Source: Citrobacter freundii ATCC 8090 = MTCC 1658 = NBRC 12681 (GTDB lineage Bacteria; Pseudomonadota; Gammaproteobacteria; Enterobacterales; Enterobacteriaceae). From it: a stretch of 64,000 nucleotides of DNA. Under the pieces are notes generated by a model. It made no database searches. It saw only the letters and a list, made by a program, of their open reading frames with translations, and was not told where the DNA came from. The position numbers were made by a program, and so were the translations under genes. Within the stretch, counting starts at the first letter, position 1. Each line of letters begins with the position of its first letter. Below are positions 45,905-59,208 of the stretch, piece after piece. Where the stretch lies: assembly GCF_011064845.1 (NCBI RefSeq), contig NZ_CP049015.1:434001-498000 (forward strand), given 5' to 3'.

Positions 45905-47527
45905 ATGCACTGGCAAACGCATACCGTTTTTAACCAACCTGTACCGCTCAATAACAGTAACTTATATTTGTCCGACGGCGCGCTGTGCGAAGCGGTTATC
46001 CGTGAAGGCGCTGGCTGGGATAGCGATCTTCTCGCCAGTATTGGTCAGCAGCTAGGGACTGCCGAGTCGCTCGAACTGGGTCGTCTGGCCAATGCTTTTC
46101 CACCTGAACTATTGCGCTACGACCCGCAGGGGCAGCGGCTGGATGATGTGCGTTTTCATCCTGCCTGGCATTTGCTGATGCAGGGATTGTGCGCCAACCG
46201 CGTACATAATCTGGCCTGGGAAGAAGACGCGAGGCAGGGAACATTTGTTGCCCGGGCGGCGCGTTTCATGCTGCATGCGCAGGTTGAAGCAGGCACTTTG
46301 TGTCCGGTGACCATGACGTTTGCCGCCACGCCGCTGTTACTTCAAATGTTACCCGCCCCCTTTCACGACTGGCTGACGCCGCTGCTAAGCGATCGTTATG
46401 ACTCGCATTTACTGCCCGGAGGGCAAAAGCGCGGGCTACTGATTGGTATGGGTATGACCGAAAAACAGGGTGGTTCAGATGTGCTGAGCAATACCACTCA
46501 GGCAGAACGTCTTGTCGACGGCTCGTATCGGCTGGTGGGACATAAGTGGTTTTTCTCCGTGCCGCAAAGCGATGCCCATTTGGTGCTGGCCCAGGCAAAG
46601 GGCGGCTTATCCTGCTTTTTTGTACCGCGATTTTTACCTGATGGGCAGCGTAATGCCATCCGTCTTGAACGACTGAAAGATAAGTTAGGCAACCGCTCCA
46701 ACGCCAGCTGCGAGGTTGAATTCCACGATGCGATTGGCTGGCTATTGGGCGAAGAAGGGGAAGGCATCCGCCATATCCTGAAGATGGGCGGGATGACGCG
46801 TTTTGACTGCGCGCTCGGCAGTCACGGCATGATGCGACGTGCTTTTTCCGTCGCGATTTATCATGCGCACCAGCGACAGGTTTTTGGCAAGTCATTGATT
46901 GAACAGCCGATGATGCGTCAGGTATTAGGTCGGATGGCGCTCCAACTGGAAGGTCAAACGGCGCTACTGTTTCGACTGGCGCGGGCCTGGGACCGTCGTG
47001 CTGATGCCAAAGAAGCGCTGTGGGCCAGGTTGTTCACGCCAGCAGCGAAATTCTCCGTTTGCAAGGTCGGTATGCCGTTTGTGGCTGAGGCGATGGAAGT
47101 GCTGGGCGGGATTGGCTATTGCGAGGAGAGTGAGCTGTCGCGCCTGTATCGTGAGATGCCGGTAAACAGTATCTGGGAAGGCTCCGGCAACATTATGTGC
47201 CTTGATGTATTGCGGGTACTGACAAAACAACCCGGCATCTACGATATGCTCAGCGAAGCCTTTGCGGAGGTAAAGGGGCAGGATCGACATTACGATCGGA
47301 TGGTGCGTCAGCTACAGCAGCGTTTACGTAAACCCAGTGAGGCATTGGGACGAGAGATTACGCAGCAGCTTTTCCTGCTCGGTTGCGGGGCGCAGATGTT
47401 GCGTTATTCTTCCCCGCCAGTGGCGCAGGCCTGGTGCCAAATGATGCTTGATACGCGGGGTGGACTACGATTGTCTGAACAGGTGCTGAACGATTTGCTC
47501 CTGCGGGCAACGGGGGGGTTACGGTAA
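45905..47527 (+). CDS. aidB: Acyl-CoA dehydrogenase-like DNA alkylation protector AidB
   Basis: Flavoprotein of the acyl-CoA dehydrogenase family that binds DNA and is part of the Ada adaptive response in E. coli. Its proposed role is to protect or destroy alkylating agents near promoters. The product is 540 residues from MHWQTHTVFNQP after GGAGGG. Middle and C-terminal regions show family motifs such as GMTEKQGGSDV (about 184-194), GHKWFFSVPQSDA, and the active-site loop MPVNSIWEGSGNIMCLDVLR. The basic C-terminal domain is the DNA-binding part. I did not find a clear Ada box upstream. Confidence 0.97.
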   Translation: MHWQTHTVFNQPVPLNNSNLYLSDGALCEAVIREGAGWDSDLLASIGQQLGTAESLELGRLANAFPPELLRYDPQGQRLDDVRFHPAWHLLMQGLCANRVHNLAWEEDARQGTFVARAARFMLHAQVEAGTLCPVTMTFAATPLLLQMLPAPFHDWLTPLLSDRYDSHLLPGGQKRGLLIGMGMTEKQGGSDVLSNTTQAERLVDGSYRLVGHKWFFSVPQSDAHLVLAQAKGGLSCFFVPRFLPDGQRNAIRLERLKDKLGNRSNASCEVEFHDAIGWLLGEEGEGIRHILKMGGMTRFDCALGSHGMMRRAFSVAIYHAHQRQVFGKSLIEQPMMRQVLGRMALQLEGQTALLFRLARAWDRRADAKEALWARLFTPAAKFSVCKVGMPFVAEAMEVLGGIGYCEESELSRLYREMPVNSIWEGSGNIMCLDVLRVLTKQPGIYDMLSEAFAEVKGQDRHYDRMVRQLQQRLRKPSEALGREITQQLFLLGCGAQMLRYSSPPVAQAWCQMMLDTRGGLRLSEQVLNDLLLRATGGLR

Positions 47528-47531
47528 TAAC

Positions 47532-47607
47532 TTGCCTGATGGCGACGCGGGTGCGTCTTATCATGCCTACGCTCAGTCCAGGTCAGATAAGTTTACGCCA
47601 TCCGGCA
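47532..47607. repeat. BIME: two inverted REP units between aidB and yjfN
   Basis: TTGCCTGATGGCGACGCGGG (unit 1) and GTTTACGCCATCCGGCA (unit 2), opposite orientation, between two convergent genes. The yjfN stop is 6 bases away. Confidence 0.88.
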
Positions 47608-47612
47608 ATCTG

Positions 47613-47888
47613 TTATGCATAAAGTATGGCCTGTACGCGCCAGTTGTCGGGCTGCTGGTCTTCGTACATCTGAATGATCCGATACCATGAGGCACCTTGT
47701 TCATCCGCTTTTAACGCGATTACACGTTCTACATCCTGCGGATTCCCTGCAATGTTACTGACAGAGATCAGGCCAATTTCGTTCAGGCCAGTAACGCAGT
47801 CAGCACTGGCGAATTCGGCAGACTGCGCCGTAGTGCCTGCCAGTCCAGCAGAAAGCAGCAGTGAGGATAAGGCAAGAGATTGTTTCAT
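47613..47888 (-). CDS. yjfN: Periplasmic YhcN-family protein YjfN (protease activator)
   Basis: Small secreted protein of the YhcN/DUF1471 family; E. coli YjfN has been reported to activate the periplasmic protease DegP. The product is 91 residues with a signal peptide (MKQSLALSSLLLSAGLAGTTAQSA) and a mature domain ending in the family pattern GASWYRIIQMYEDQQPDNW and VQAILYA. The ATG at 47888 has GGAGC upstream. Two more genes of this family, bsmA and yjfY, lie within 9 kb. Confidence 0.9.
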   Translation of the reverse strand: MKQSLALSSLLLSAGLAGTTAQSAEFASADCVTGLNEIGLISVSNIAGNPQDVERVIALKADEQGASWYRIIQMYEDQQPDNWRVQAILYA

Positions 47889-48035
47889 CGTCAGCTCCAT
47901 TATTCGTACCCCTACACACGGCAGGGCATTCCATCGCGATAATAAACCTCAAGCTTCCTGCTGTTGGTTTATTGTGCACAGGTAAACGCATAGAGGCGCA
48001 AAGCAATGTAAAGCTGACTAAATTTCAACCCAATG

Positions 48036-48365
48036 TTATTTACGATACAAAATTGCCTGTGAATACCATTGGCCTGTCACGATGGTTTCATCCACTAATA
48101 AAACCACGTAGTAATCAGCTTTAGCCGCGACGGCTTTGGCACGGATCTCTGCCAGCGCATCATCCGGAGAGCCTCTTACCAGCGCGCTAACCGTCCCTAA
48201 TCGCTGTAACCCATTACTCTGGTCACGGCGGATCTCCTGCGGGTGGTCGGCAACGGGCGGTGCGGGTTGCGGCGTTCCCTGTAGCACGCTACAGGCGCTT
48301 AAAAACATAACCAGCAACAAAGAGGCAAACCGACGCATAACTCTATCTCGTTTCCTGATAGCCAT
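48036..48365 (-). CDS. bsmA: Biofilm stress lipoprotein BsmA (YjfO)
   Basis: Lipoprotein of the YhcN/DUF1471 family; in E. coli it is linked to peroxide resistance and biofilm. The product is 109 residues from MAIRKRDRVMRRFAS, or 100 from the ATG at 48338, which would place the signal peptide directly at the N-terminus. The lipobox is FLSAC. The C-terminal domain KADYYVVLLVDETIVTGQWY and AILYRK matches the YhcN fold. It is upstream of yjfN on the same strand, 147 bp away. Confidence 0.9.
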   Translation of the reverse strand: MAIRKRDRVMRRFASLLLVMFLSACSVLQGTPQPAPPVADHPQEIRRDQSNGLQRLGTVSALVRGSPDDALAEIRAKAVAAKADYYVVLLVDETIVTGQWYSQAILYRK

Positions 48366-48546
48366 AGTGTAGTGCCTTATTAATTTCCCTTTAGGGGAAT
48401 GTTCCCGAATTGTTATCTCTCACGCGATTTTCGAATGAAAATGTTGCGAAAGCGTAACCCAGTTCTCAACATTATGAATCATTGCCGAACACATTCGCTT
48501 GCGTTAAGTATTGCTGCATGGCATACCAGAAAAAAAGGGGCAACAA

Positions 48547-49296
48547 ATGATAGAAATTGAGACACGACAGTTAGCTGGTATCCCTGTCCTGCACGCCGTT
48601 CCGGCTGGTAAACGCGAATGTTCACTCCCTTGTATTCTCTTTTATCACGGGTTTACATCTTCAAGTCTGGTCTACAGTTATTTTGCTGTTGCGCTGGCTC
48701 AGACCGGATTTCGCGTCGTCATGCCAGATGCGCCCGAACATGGCGCCCGCTTTAAAGGTAATGCTCAGGAGCGAATGTTCCGCTTCTGGCATATATTGCA
48801 GCAAAACATGCAGGAGTTTACGACGTTACGTGCGGCTCTGGTGGCAGAAAATTGGCTTTCAGATGAGCGGCTTGCCGTCGGTGGGGCATCGATGGGGGGA
48901 ATGACTGCATTGGGCATAATGGCGCGCCATCCTGAGGTTAAATGTGTAGCCAGCCTGATGGGCTCAGGCTATTTTACCCGGCTTGCGCAGACGCTTTTTC
49001 CTCCTTTACAGGTTCAGACCCCAGAGCAACAGGCGGAGTTTGATGCCGTTATCGCCCCGCTTGCCGAATGGGATGTTACGCATCAGTTGCCACGCCTTGC
49101 CGACAGGCCGTTGCTGCTGTGGCATGGACAGGATGATGATGTTGTACCGGCTGTTGAAACCTTCCGCTTACAGCAAGCGCTGATTCAGGCAGGTTTGGAC
49201 AACAATCTGACCTGCCTGTGGGAAGCGGGCGTACGGCATCGCATCACGCCAGAAGCGTTGGCCGCAACAGTGACGTTTTTCCGCCAGCACCTTTAA
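48547..49296 (+). CDS. yjfP: Alpha/beta-hydrolase esterase YjfP
   Basis: Cytoplasmic esterase; the E. coli enzyme hydrolyses short-chain carboxyl esters and can deacylate some sugars. The product is 249 residues. The nucleophile elbow is GGASMGGMT (Ser about residue 119), with the oxyanion motif [13 protein letters not shown] near the N-terminus, the acid in [13 protein letters not shown] and the His in [11 protein letters not shown]. The ATG at 48547 has AAGGGG. Its last four bases overlap the stop of the convergent ulaR. Confidence 0.93.
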   Translation: MIEIETRQLAGIPVLHAVPAGKRECSLPCILFYHGFTSSSLVYSYFAVALAQTGFRVVMPDAPEHGARFKGNAQERMFRFWHILQQNMQEFTTLRAALVAENWLSDERLAVGGASMGGMTALGIMARHPEVKCVASLMGSGYFTRLAQTLFPPLQVQTPEQQAEFDAVIAPLAEWDVTHQLPRLADRPLLLWHGQDDDVVPAVETFRLQQALIQAGLDNNLTCLWEAGVRHRITPEALAATVTFFRQHL

Positions 49297-50048
49297 ACGC
49301 GCATAATGCTCACGCCCTGAGCTTCAAGCTGTTGCAGAATCTCAGGGTTTGCATTTTTGCCGGTAATGAGCATATCGATTTGATCGGCGCGACTGAACAG
49401 CATTCCCGCACGTTCACCGACTTTACTGCTATCGACCAGCACCACCAGTTTTCCCACCACGTTAAGCATCTTCTGCTCGGCCATCGCGGTCAGCATATCG
49501 GTTTTATACAGTCCGTCCGCGGTCAACCCTTTGCCGCTGGTAAACATCCAGTGTCCGGCATACAGGCTATTTTCACTGCCTTGCGGGCTAAGCGTAATGG
49601 ATTGGCTTTTGTTATATTGCCCTCCCATGATGATCACGCTGTCATGCTCCTGGTCGATCAGATAGTTCGCCAGCGGCAAATAATTGGTGATGATCTGCAC
49701 CGGCTTGCCGCACATTTCGCGACCCAGCAGGAAAGCGGTCGATCCGCAGTTGATCACTACGCTTTCACCCGCATTCACAAGCTGGGATGCTGCCTTGGCA
49801 ATGCGAACTTTTTCATCGTGGTTCTGCGCCTGGTGCAGATTCATTGGCGTCCAGCGCGGTCTCTGTTGGGTAATAGCTTCTGCGCCGTTGCGTACTTTCT
49901 TGAGTTTGCCGCTTTCGTCGAGCTTGTTGATGTCCCGGCGCGCAGTGGCGGGTGAAATCCCCAGACGCTCAACTACGTTCTCAACGGTAACAAAGCCCAA
50001 CTGCGCCAGCATATCCAGCAATATTTGATGTCTTTGTGCTTCAGTCAT
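49293..50048 (-). CDS. ulaR: L-ascorbate utilisation repressor UlaR
   Basis: DeoR-family repressor of the ula regulon, released by L-ascorbate 6-phosphate. The product is 251 residues. The winged helix-turn-helix is at about 5-60 ([20 protein letters not shown], then [15 protein letters not shown]). The sugar-phosphate binding DeoRC domain follows. The gene is downstream of ulaG on the same strand but the ulaG terminator lies between, so it has its own promoter. Confidence 0.97.
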   Translation of the reverse strand: MTEAQRHQILLDMLAQLGFVTVENVVERLGISPATARRDINKLDESGKLKKVRNGAEAITQQRPRWTPMNLHQAQNHDEKVRIAKAASQLVNAGESVVINCGSTAFLLGREMCGKPVQIITNYLPLANYLIDQEHDSVIIMGGQYNKSQSITLSPQGSENSLYAGHWMFTSGKGLTADGLYKTDMLTAMAEQKMLNVVGKLVVLVDSSKVGERAGMLFSRADQIDMLITGKNANPEILQQLEAQGVSIMRV

Positions 50049-50120
50049 GAGCTATTCCGATACAAATTGATTTGAAAAGATGATATTTGAAATAGCCTGG
50101 AAATACTAAAGTAAATGGGA

Positions 50121-50147
50121 AAAAAATGCCGGGATAGCCCGGCATTT
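50121..50147 (-). terminator. Terminator of ulaG
   Basis: AAATGCCGGG / CCCGGCATTT stem followed on the minus strand by a TTTTTTCCC tract, 9 bases after the ulaG stop. Confidence 0.9.
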
Positions 50148-50155
50148 TGTGTGGA

Positions 50156-51220
50156 TCACAAGAATGATTTAAACGGTAAATCCGGTTCAATGGTGAAGCA
50201 GTCATCAAAGCCGCGCGGATAGTGATATTCAAAGTTATCTTTGTCCAGCGGCCAGGTGAACTTGCCACCTACCTGCCAGATGAATGGCTTAAAGCCATAC
50301 TTAAGGCGATCTTTTTTCATCTCCCACAGTACGCGGATCTCCTGCGGATCGGCCTGAAAGTTTGACCAGATATCATGATGGAAAGGGATCACCACTTTTG
50401 TATTCAGGGCCTCCGCCATACGCAGCATGTCAGAACTGGTCATTTTGTCCGTAATACCCCGTGGGTTCTCGCCGTAGGATCCGAGTGCGACGTCGATCTG
50501 GTGCTCGTTGCCATGCTTTGCATAGTAGTTGGAGTAGTGTGAGTCGCCGCTATGATAAAGCGTACCGCCCGGCGTTTTGAACAGATAGTTTACGGCGCGG
50601 GCATCCATACCATCCGGCAGTACGCCAGCGGCTTTCTGATCGGCGGGCAGGGTGATTAACGCAGTACGATCGAACGCATCAAGCGCATGAATTTCAATAT
50701 CTTTCACTTTTACCACATCGCCTGGTTTTACCACGATGCAGCGCTCTTTTGGTACACCCCAACCGATCCACAGATCCACACAAGTCTGCGGTCCAATAAA
50801 CGGCACGTCGTCGGCACAGTTCTGCATGACGGCTGCCGCAACATTTACGTCGATGTGATCGTTATGATCGTGCGTGGCCAGCACCGCATCGATCTGACGA
50901 ATGGCAAACGGATCAAGAACAAACGGCGTGGTGCGCAGGTTTGGCTGCAGCTTCTTCACCCCTGCCATGCGTTGCATCTGGTGACCGGTTTTCATCAGCG
51001 GGTTACCGTGACTCTGTTTGCCCGTGCCGCACCAGAAATCGACGCAGACGTTAGTCCCGCCTTCCGACTTCAGCCAAATTCCGGTACAGCCGAGCCACCA
51101 CATCGCGAAAGTACCTGGTGCGACCTGTTCCTGCTCGATCTCTTCATTCAGCCAGCTTCCCCACTCCGGGAATGTGCTCAGGATCCATGATTCACGCGTG
51201 ATGCTTTTTACTTTACTCAT
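50156..51220 (-). CDS. ulaG: L-ascorbate 6-phosphate lactonase UlaG
   Basis: Metal-dependent lactonase of the metallo-beta-lactamase fold that opens L-ascorbate 6-phosphate to 3-keto-L-gulonate 6-phosphate. The product is 354 residues from [12 protein letters not shown] after AAGG. The metal motif HxHxDH appears as [10 protein letters not shown] (about 130), with further ligands in [11 protein letters not shown] and VIPFHHDIW. It is transcribed divergently from ulaA across a shared regulatory region. Confidence 0.98.
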   Translation of the reverse strand: MSKVKSITRESWILSTFPEWGSWLNEEIEQEQVAPGTFAMWWLGCTGIWLKSEGGTNVCVDFWCGTGKQSHGNPLMKTGHQMQRMAGVKKLQPNLRTTPFVLDPFAIRQIDAVLATHDHNDHIDVNVAAAVMQNCADDVPFIGPQTCVDLWIGWGVPKERCIVVKPGDVVKVKDIEIHALDAFDRTALITLPADQKAAGVLPDGMDARAVNYLFKTPGGTLYHSGDSHYSNYYAKHGNEHQIDVALGSYGENPRGITDKMTSSDMLRMAEALNTKVVIPFHHDIWSNFQADPQEIRVLWEMKKDRLKYGFKPFIWQVGGKFTWPLDKDNFEYHYPRGFDDCFTIEPDLPFKSFL

Positions 51221-52985
<1,765 letters not shown>

Positions 52986-53000
52986 TAAGGAGTTCCGATT

Positions 53001-53306
53001 ATGACCGTACGTATTCTGGCTGTGTGTGGCAATGGGCAGGGCAGTTCCATGATCATGAAAATGAAGGTGGACCAGTTTTTAACCCAGTCAAATATTGACC
53101 ATACGGTAAACAGCTGCGCCGTGGGTGAATACAAAAGTGAACTGAGCGGAGCGGATATTATCATCGCCTCTACGCATATCGCCGGTGAGATTACCGTTTC
53201 TGGCAATAAATATGTCGTTGGCGTACGCAACATGCTGTCTCCTGCCGATTTTGGACCAAAACTGCTGGAAGTGATCAAAGCGCATTTTCCGCAGGACGTG
53301 AAGTAA
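53001..53306 (+). CDS. ulaB: L-ascorbate PTS EIIB component UlaB
   Basis: Cytoplasmic phosphocarrier that accepts phosphate from UlaC and passes it to ascorbate during UlaA transport. The product is 101 residues with an EIIB fold; the phosphorylated cysteine is Cys9 in [15 protein letters not shown], a P-loop typical of EIIB proteins. It is 15 bases after ulaA, with AAGGAG upstream. Confidence 0.98.
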   Translation: MTVRILAVCGNGQGSSMIMKMKVDQFLTQSNIDHTVNSCAVGEYKSELSGADIIIASTHIAGEITVSGNKYVVGVRNMLSPADFGPKLLEVIKAHFPQDVK

Positions 53307-53316
53307 GGGGCGGCAT

Positions 53317-53784
53317 ATGAAATTACGTGACTCGCTGGCAGACAATAGTTCCATCCTTTTGCAAGCCGAGGCCAGTACCTGGCAGGAAGCGGTAAAGCTT
53401 GGCGTGGATCTGCTGGTTAAGGCTGATGTGGTTGAACCACGCTACTACCAGGCCATCCTTGATGGCGTTGAGCAGTTTGGCCCGTACTTTGTGATTGCGC
53501 CAGGCCTGGCGATGCCGCACGGCCGTCCGGAGGAAGGGGTCAAGAAAACCGGTTTTGCGCTGGTGACGCTGAAAACGCCGCTGGTGTTTAACCACGAGGA
53601 TAACGACCCGGTCGACATTCTGATCACGATGGCGGCAGTTGACGCCAACACGCATCAGGAAGTGGGCATCATGCAGATCGTGAATCTCTTTGATGACGAA
53701 GCCAATTTCGACCGTTTACGCGCCTGCCGCACCGCGCAGGAAGTGTTGGATTTAATTGATAACGCCACTGCGGCGGCTGTTTAA
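53317..53784 (+). CDS. ulaC: L-ascorbate PTS EIIA component UlaC
   Basis: EIIA of the mannitol/fructose type; it receives phosphate from HPr and donates it to UlaB. The product is 155 residues. The phospho-histidine is His68 in [14 protein letters not shown]. It begins 10 bases after ulaB with AAGGGG upstream, and ends 12 bases before ulaD. Confidence 0.98.
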   Translation: MKLRDSLADNSSILLQAEASTWQEAVKLGVDLLVKADVVEPRYYQAILDGVEQFGPYFVIAPGLAMPHGRPEEGVKKTGFALVTLKTPLVFNHEDNDPVDILITMAAVDANTHQEVGIMQIVNLFDDEANFDRLRACRTAQEVLDLIDNATAAAV

Positions 53785-53796
53785 AAGGATACCAAA

Positions 53797-54447
53797 ATGT
53801 CATTACCTATGTTGCAGGTTGCGCTGGATAACCAATCAATGTCTTCCGCGTATGAAACGACGCGTCTGATTGCCGAAGAGGTCGATATCATTGAGGTGGG
53901 CACTATTCTTTGCGTGGCAGAGGGCGTGCGCGCCGTTCGCGATCTGAAAGCGCTTTACCCACATAAAATTGTGCTGGCGGACGCCAAAATTGCCGATGCG
54001 GGAAAAATCCTCTCCCGCATGTGTTTCGAAGCCAACGCTGACTGGGTCACCGTCATCTGCTGTGCCGATATCAACACCACTAAGGGTGCGCTGGAGGTGG
54101 CGAAAGAATTTAACGGTGATGTACAGATTGAACTGACTGGTTACTGGACCTGGGAGCAGGCGCAAGAGTGGCGTGACGCAGGGATTGGGCAAGTTGTATA
54201 TCACCGCAGTCGTGATGCGCAGGCGGCGGGCGTGGCGTGGGGAGAAGCGGATATCAGCGCGATCAAGCGTCTGTCCGAGATGGGCTTTAAAGTCACCGTC
54301 ACCGGCGGTCTGGCGCTGGAAGATCTGCCGCTGTTCCAGGGAATTCCGATTCACGTCTTTATTGCCGGCCGCAGTATTCGCGATGCCGCCTCTCCGGTGG
54401 AAGCGGCCCGTCAGTTCAAACGTTCTATCGCCCAACTGTGGGGATGA
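53797..54447 (+). CDS. ulaD: 3-Keto-L-gulonate 6-phosphate decarboxylase UlaD
   Basis: Magnesium-dependent decarboxylase of the orotidine-5'-phosphate decarboxylase suprafamily, giving L-xylulose 5-phosphate and CO2. The product is 216 residues, a TIM barrel. The active-site DxKxxD motif is in [12 protein letters not shown] (about 60-71), and the phosphate-binding loop is in [15 protein letters not shown] and [10 protein letters not shown]. It is 12 bases after ulaC. Confidence 0.98.
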   Translation: MSLPMLQVALDNQSMSSAYETTRLIAEEVDIIEVGTILCVAEGVRAVRDLKALYPHKIVLADAKIADAGKILSRMCFEANADWVTVICCADINTTKGALEVAKEFNGDVQIELTGYWTWEQAQEWRDAGIGQVVYHRSRDAQAAGVAWGEADISAIKRLSEMGFKVTVTGGLALEDLPLFQGIPIHVFIAGRSIRDAASPVEAARQFKRSIAQLWG

Positions 54448-54456
54448 GGAGCGACT

Positions 54457-55311
54457 ATGTTGTCGAAACAGGTCCCGCTCGGTATTTATGAAAAAGCACT
54501 CCCCGGCGGGGAGTGCTGGCTGGAACGCTTGCAACTGGCGAAGGAACTGGGCTTTGACTTTGTCGAAATGTCGGTTGATGAAACCGACGCTCGCCTGGCG
54601 CGTCTTGACTGGAACCGCGAGCAGCGACTGGCGCTGGTGGCCGCTATCGCCGACACCGGGATACGGGTACCGTCCATGTGCCTGAGCGCTCATCGTCGTT
54701 TTCCGCTTGGTAGTGAAGATGATGCGGTACGCGAACAGGGGCTGGAGATCATGCGTAAAGCCATCCAGTTCGCCCAGGATATCGGCATCCGTGTGATTCA
54801 GCTGGCGGGTTACGACGTTTATTACCAGCAGGCCAATAACGAAACGCGTCGTCGGTTCCGCGATGGGCTGAAAGAGAGCGTAGAGATGGCGAGCCGTGCA
54901 CAGGTGACGCTGGCGATGGAAATCATGGATTATCCACTGATGAATTCGATCAGTAAGGCACTGGGATACGCCCACTATCTCAACAATCCGTGGTTCCAGC
55001 TGTATCCCGATATTGGCAATTTATCGGCGTGGGATAACGACGTGCAGATGGAGCTGCAGGCGGGAATGGGCCATATAGTTGCCGTACACGTGAAAGATAC
55101 CAAACCCGGCGTATTCAAAAATGTGCCGTTTGGTGAAGGGGTTGTCGATTTCGAACGTTGTTTTGCGACGCTCAAACAGAGTGGGTATTGCGGGCCATAC
55201 CTGATTGAGATGTGGAGCGAAACGTCGGACGACCCGGCACGTGAAGTGGCGAAGGCGCGCGACTGGGTGAAAGCGCGTATGGCCAGCGCGGGCCTGGTGG
55301 AGGCAGTGTAA
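54457..55311 (+). CDS. ulaE: L-Xylulose 5-phosphate 3-epimerase UlaE
   Basis: TIM-barrel epimerase of the xylose isomerase-like family that converts L-xylulose 5-phosphate to L-ribulose 5-phosphate. The product is 284 residues. Metal-binding acids are in [22 protein letters not shown] and LIEMWSETS, and the conserved VHVKDTKPG contains a histidine. The stop TAA and the ulaF ATG share one base (TAATG), implying translational coupling. Confidence 0.97.
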   Translation: MLSKQVPLGIYEKALPGGECWLERLQLAKELGFDFVEMSVDETDARLARLDWNREQRLALVAAIADTGIRVPSMCLSAHRRFPLGSEDDAVREQGLEIMRKAIQFAQDIGIRVIQLAGYDVYYQQANNETRRRFRDGLKESVEMASRAQVTLAMEIMDYPLMNSISKALGYAHYLNNPWFQLYPDIGNLSAWDNDVQMELQAGMGHIVAVHVKDTKPGVFKNVPFGEGVVDFERCFATLKQSGYCGPYLIEMWSETSDDPAREVAKARDWVKARMASAGLVEAV

Positions 55312-55997
55312 TGCAAAAACGTAAACAGCAGGTTTTTGAGGCCAACATGGATCTGCCGCGCTACGGTCTGGTGACGTTTACCTGGGGTAACGTCAGCGCC
55401 ATCGACCGCGAACGCGGGCTGGTGGTGATTAAGCCCAGCGGCGTCGACTACCAAACAATGACAGTGGATGACATGGTGGTTGTGGATCTGCACGGTAATG
55501 TGGTGGAGGGACGCTATCGTCCTTCTTCCGATACCGCCACCCATCTGGCGCTGTATCGCCGTTATTCCTCTCTCGGCGGCGTGGTGCATACCCACTCAAC
55601 CCACGCGACGGCATGGGCGCAGGCAGGTCTGGCAATTCCTGCGCTCGGCACGACGCATGCTGACTACTTCTTTGGCGATATTCCCTGTACCCGGGCTTTA
55701 ACTGAAGCTGAAGTTCAGGAGGAGTATGAACTTAATACCGGTAGGGTGATTATTGAAACGCTCGGGGAGGTGGAACCTTTACATACGCCTGGCGTAGTGG
55801 TGTACCAACATGGCCCGTTTGCCTGGGGCAAAGATGCTCACGACGCGGTACATAACGCTGTGGTGATGGAAGAGGTGGCAAAAATGGCATGGATTGCGCG
55901 TGGCATTAATCCGGCGCTCAGCCCCATCGACAGTTACCTGATGAATAAGCACTTCATGCGTAAGCACGGCCCAAATGCCTATTACGGCCAGAAGTAA
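55311..55997 (+). CDS. ulaF: L-Ribulose 5-phosphate 4-epimerase UlaF
   Basis: Zinc enzyme of the class II aldolase/AraD family, giving D-xylulose 5-phosphate for the pentose phosphate pathway. The product is 228 residues. Zinc ligands are in [16 protein letters not shown] (about 92-107), and the [18 protein letters not shown] segment carries the third histidine. It is the last ula gene. A hairpin 70 bases after the stop (56071-56088) has its U-tract on the opposite strand. Confidence 0.97.
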   Translation: MQKRKQQVFEANMDLPRYGLVTFTWGNVSAIDRERGLVVIKPSGVDYQTMTVDDMVVVDLHGNVVEGRYRPSSDTATHLALYRRYSSLGGVVHTHSTHATAWAQAGLAIPALGTTHADYFFGDIPCTRALTEAEVQEEYELNTGRVIIETLGEVEPLHTPGVVVYQHGPFAWGKDAHDAVHNAVVMEEVAKMAWIARGINPALSPIDSYLMNKHFMRKHGPNAYYGQK

Positions 55998-56062
55998 GAA
56001 AAAACGTTCCGGAGCCAACTCTTCATGGGGATGAGATCGGTCTGGCTTCGGGATTGTTTTGC

Positions 56063-56088
56063 AAAAAAAAGCCCCCAGTGAAGGGGGC
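56063..56088 (-). terminator. Terminator of yjfY (possibly bidirectional with ulaF)
   Basis: GCCCCC-N6-GGGGGC with a TTTTTTTT run on the minus strand, 40 bases after the yjfY stop. On the plus strand the stem would still follow ulaF but without a U-tract. Confidence 0.85.
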
Positions 56089-56129
56089 AAGTCAAACTGT
56101 GGCAATGTTCTCGTTGGTTGTTTCTGGTG

Positions 56130-56405
56130 CTAGCGATAAATATCTGCACTGGCGTGCATATTTCCGTTACTACCGGGTTCCCTGGTGAGGATCACGTGAT
56201 AGTAGGTTGCGCCTTGCGCATCGGTTTCTTCATTCAGGGCCTGAGTGGCTTCACTTTCAGTGGCGAAGTTATGATTTATGTAAATAACGCCTAAGCTCTG
56301 CACATCATCCATATTCCTGGCCTGATGATTGTCAATTTTGATGGCTGCCGTTGCATTTGCACTGAGCAAAAGTACAGCCAGAAGGGTCAAAACACGGGCT
56401 CGCAT
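56130..56405 (-). CDS. yjfY: Periplasmic YhcN-family protein YjfY
   Basis: Small secreted protein of unknown function, in the YhcN/DUF1471 family. The product is 91 residues with a signal peptide (MRARVLTLLAVLLLSANATA) and a mature domain with SLGVIYINHNFATESEATQA and GATYYHVILTREPGSNG, ending in ASADIYR. It is nearly identical to the remembered E. coli YjfY and occupies the same place between ulaF and rpsF. The ribosome-binding site is GAGGAGGT. Confidence 0.9.
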   Translation of the reverse strand: MRARVLTLLAVLLLSANATAAIKIDNHQARNMDDVQSLGVIYINHNFATESEATQALNEETDAQGATYYHVILTREPGSNGNMHASADIYR

Positions 56406-56703
56406 ATGTACCTCCTCGACTGCGGTCTCTGGTTAGCTCTCTCCTGTGAGTGGATAACTTCTGATTTAATTTTAACCGCTGCCGGCGCAGTCGATAGCGA
56501 CCATTTCTGATGCAGTTGTTCAAAAAATTACCGCAAAGCCATCTTTTCTTTAATTAACAATCAGCTGATGCCTTCCGCTACGGTTAAAAATACCTGCCTT
56601 GCGCGCATAAGCTCTTACCAAATAGTCAATTTAATCGGGTGAGTACGCCGTTTATAGTGAGCCAGATAATTAATATAACTTTATGATAATAAGGCAAAAA
56701 CTT
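56406..56703. other. Intergenic region between yjfY and the TSUP permease
   Basis: 298 bases without a gene of its own. It should hold the divergent promoters of both neighbours; AT content rises towards the permease start. I see no recognisable operator. Confidence 0.45.
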
Positions 56704-57468
56704 ATGGATACTTCATTCATGGATTTCAGCTATTTCGTGATTATGTTTATGGTCGCGCTGGTGGCTGGCTTTATTAACGTGGTGTCGGGCGGCGGTGGTT
56801 TTCTCTCTATTGGCGCTCTCTTAATTTCTGGTTTACCCCCGGCTAATGCGCTGGCAACCAATAAAATTCAGGCACTGGGTAGCTCGCTGACCTCCGGAAT
56901 TTACTTTTTACGCCGTGGACATATTAATGTGCAGGAGCACAAATATGTCTTTTTATCTGCCTTTATCGGTTCTGCGCTGGGTACGACGCTTATCCAGTTT
57001 ATTGAACCGGACGTGTTGAAGAAACTGCTGCCGATCCTGATTATCGCGGTCGCTATCTACTTTATTTCTTCGCCTAATCTTAGCGAACCGAAAAGGAAGC
57101 AGCAGGTATCCCTGTTTCTCTTCTCGTTGATCTGCGGGGGAGGTATTGGGTTTTATGATGGTTTTCTCGGTGCCGGGGCCGGCTCCTTTTATACGCTCTG
57201 TTATATCCTGCTGTGGGGATACAGTATCGATAAAGCGCAAATCCACTCGAATTTTATTAACCTAGCGTCGAACATTGCCTCGATTCTGTTCTTCATTTTC
57301 GGCGGTAAAATGATCTGGTCGCTGGGGCTGGTGATGTTTGCCGGACAATCCCTTGGCGCACGTCTGGGGGCGACAGTCGTACTGACGCGCGGCAAGAAAG
57401 TCATCCGACCTATGATTGTCATCGTCTCTATTTGTATCAGCGTCAAAATGCTGCTGGATATGTATTAA
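56704..57468 (+). CDS. TSUP-family (TauE/SafE) membrane permease
   Basis: Predicted inner-membrane protein of the TauE/SafE/YfcA family, whose members are thought to move sulfur-containing or organic anions; the substrate here is unknown. The product is 254 residues from MDTSFMDFSYF, placed 9 bases after AAGG; an ATG at 56683 would add seven residues but lacks a ribosome-binding site. The two homologous halves each carry the glycine-rich motif: AGFINVVSGGGGFLSIGAL at about 17-35 and GGGIGFYDGFLGAGAGSFYT at about 142-161. There are about seven to eight membrane segments. It is single, between yjfY and rpsF; E. coli K-12 has no such gene here as I recall it. Confidence 0.88.
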   Translation: MDTSFMDFSYFVIMFMVALVAGFINVVSGGGGFLSIGALLISGLPPANALATNKIQALGSSLTSGIYFLRRGHINVQEHKYVFLSAFIGSALGTTLIQFIEPDVLKKLLPILIIAVAIYFISSPNLSEPKRKQQVSLFLFSLICGGGIGFYDGFLGAGAGSFYTLCYILLWGYSIDKAQIHSNFINLASNIASILFFIFGGKMIWSLGLVMFAGQSLGARLGATVVLTRGKKVIRPMIVIVSICISVKMLLDMY

Positions 57469-57541
57469 TGGCGACATGATAAATAATCGTACAAGCACCT
57501 TGAGTTTAACTGCTGACCCCAGTATTATGACGCGTCATTTT

Positions 57542-58022
<481 letters not shown>

Positions 58023-58028
58023 TTTCTG

Positions 58029-58575
<547 letters not shown>

Positions 58576-58604
58576 TCGGTCACGGTCCATTAATACGACT
58601 TTGA

Positions 58605-59066
<462 letters not shown>

Positions 59067-59089
59067 GTTTTTATTCTGATGACCGCGTA

Positions 59090-59122
59090 AAAGCGCCGGC
59101 CCTGTGCCGGCGTTTTGCTTTT
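59090..59122 (+). terminator. Terminator of rpsF-priB-rpsR-rplI
   Basis: CGCCGGC-CCTGT-GCCGGCG followed by TTTTGCTTTT, 27 bases after the rplI stop. Confidence 0.9.
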
Positions 59123-59208
59123 CTGTTCCCCCGCTTTTCTCTCTGGCTATTCTTTATCCTTTTCGGGATAATCACAAAAATAAAACATTATTTCAAAGTG
59201 GTGATGGA

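Noticed and set aside
50041..50268. A 75-codon frame between ulaR and ulaG
   Set aside because: It overlaps the ulaG terminator and 3' end, and lacks a ribosome-binding site or familiar motif.
53836..54975. A 379-codon open frame opposite ulaD-ulaE
   Set aside because: It runs antisense across two clear enzymes, with no start signal.
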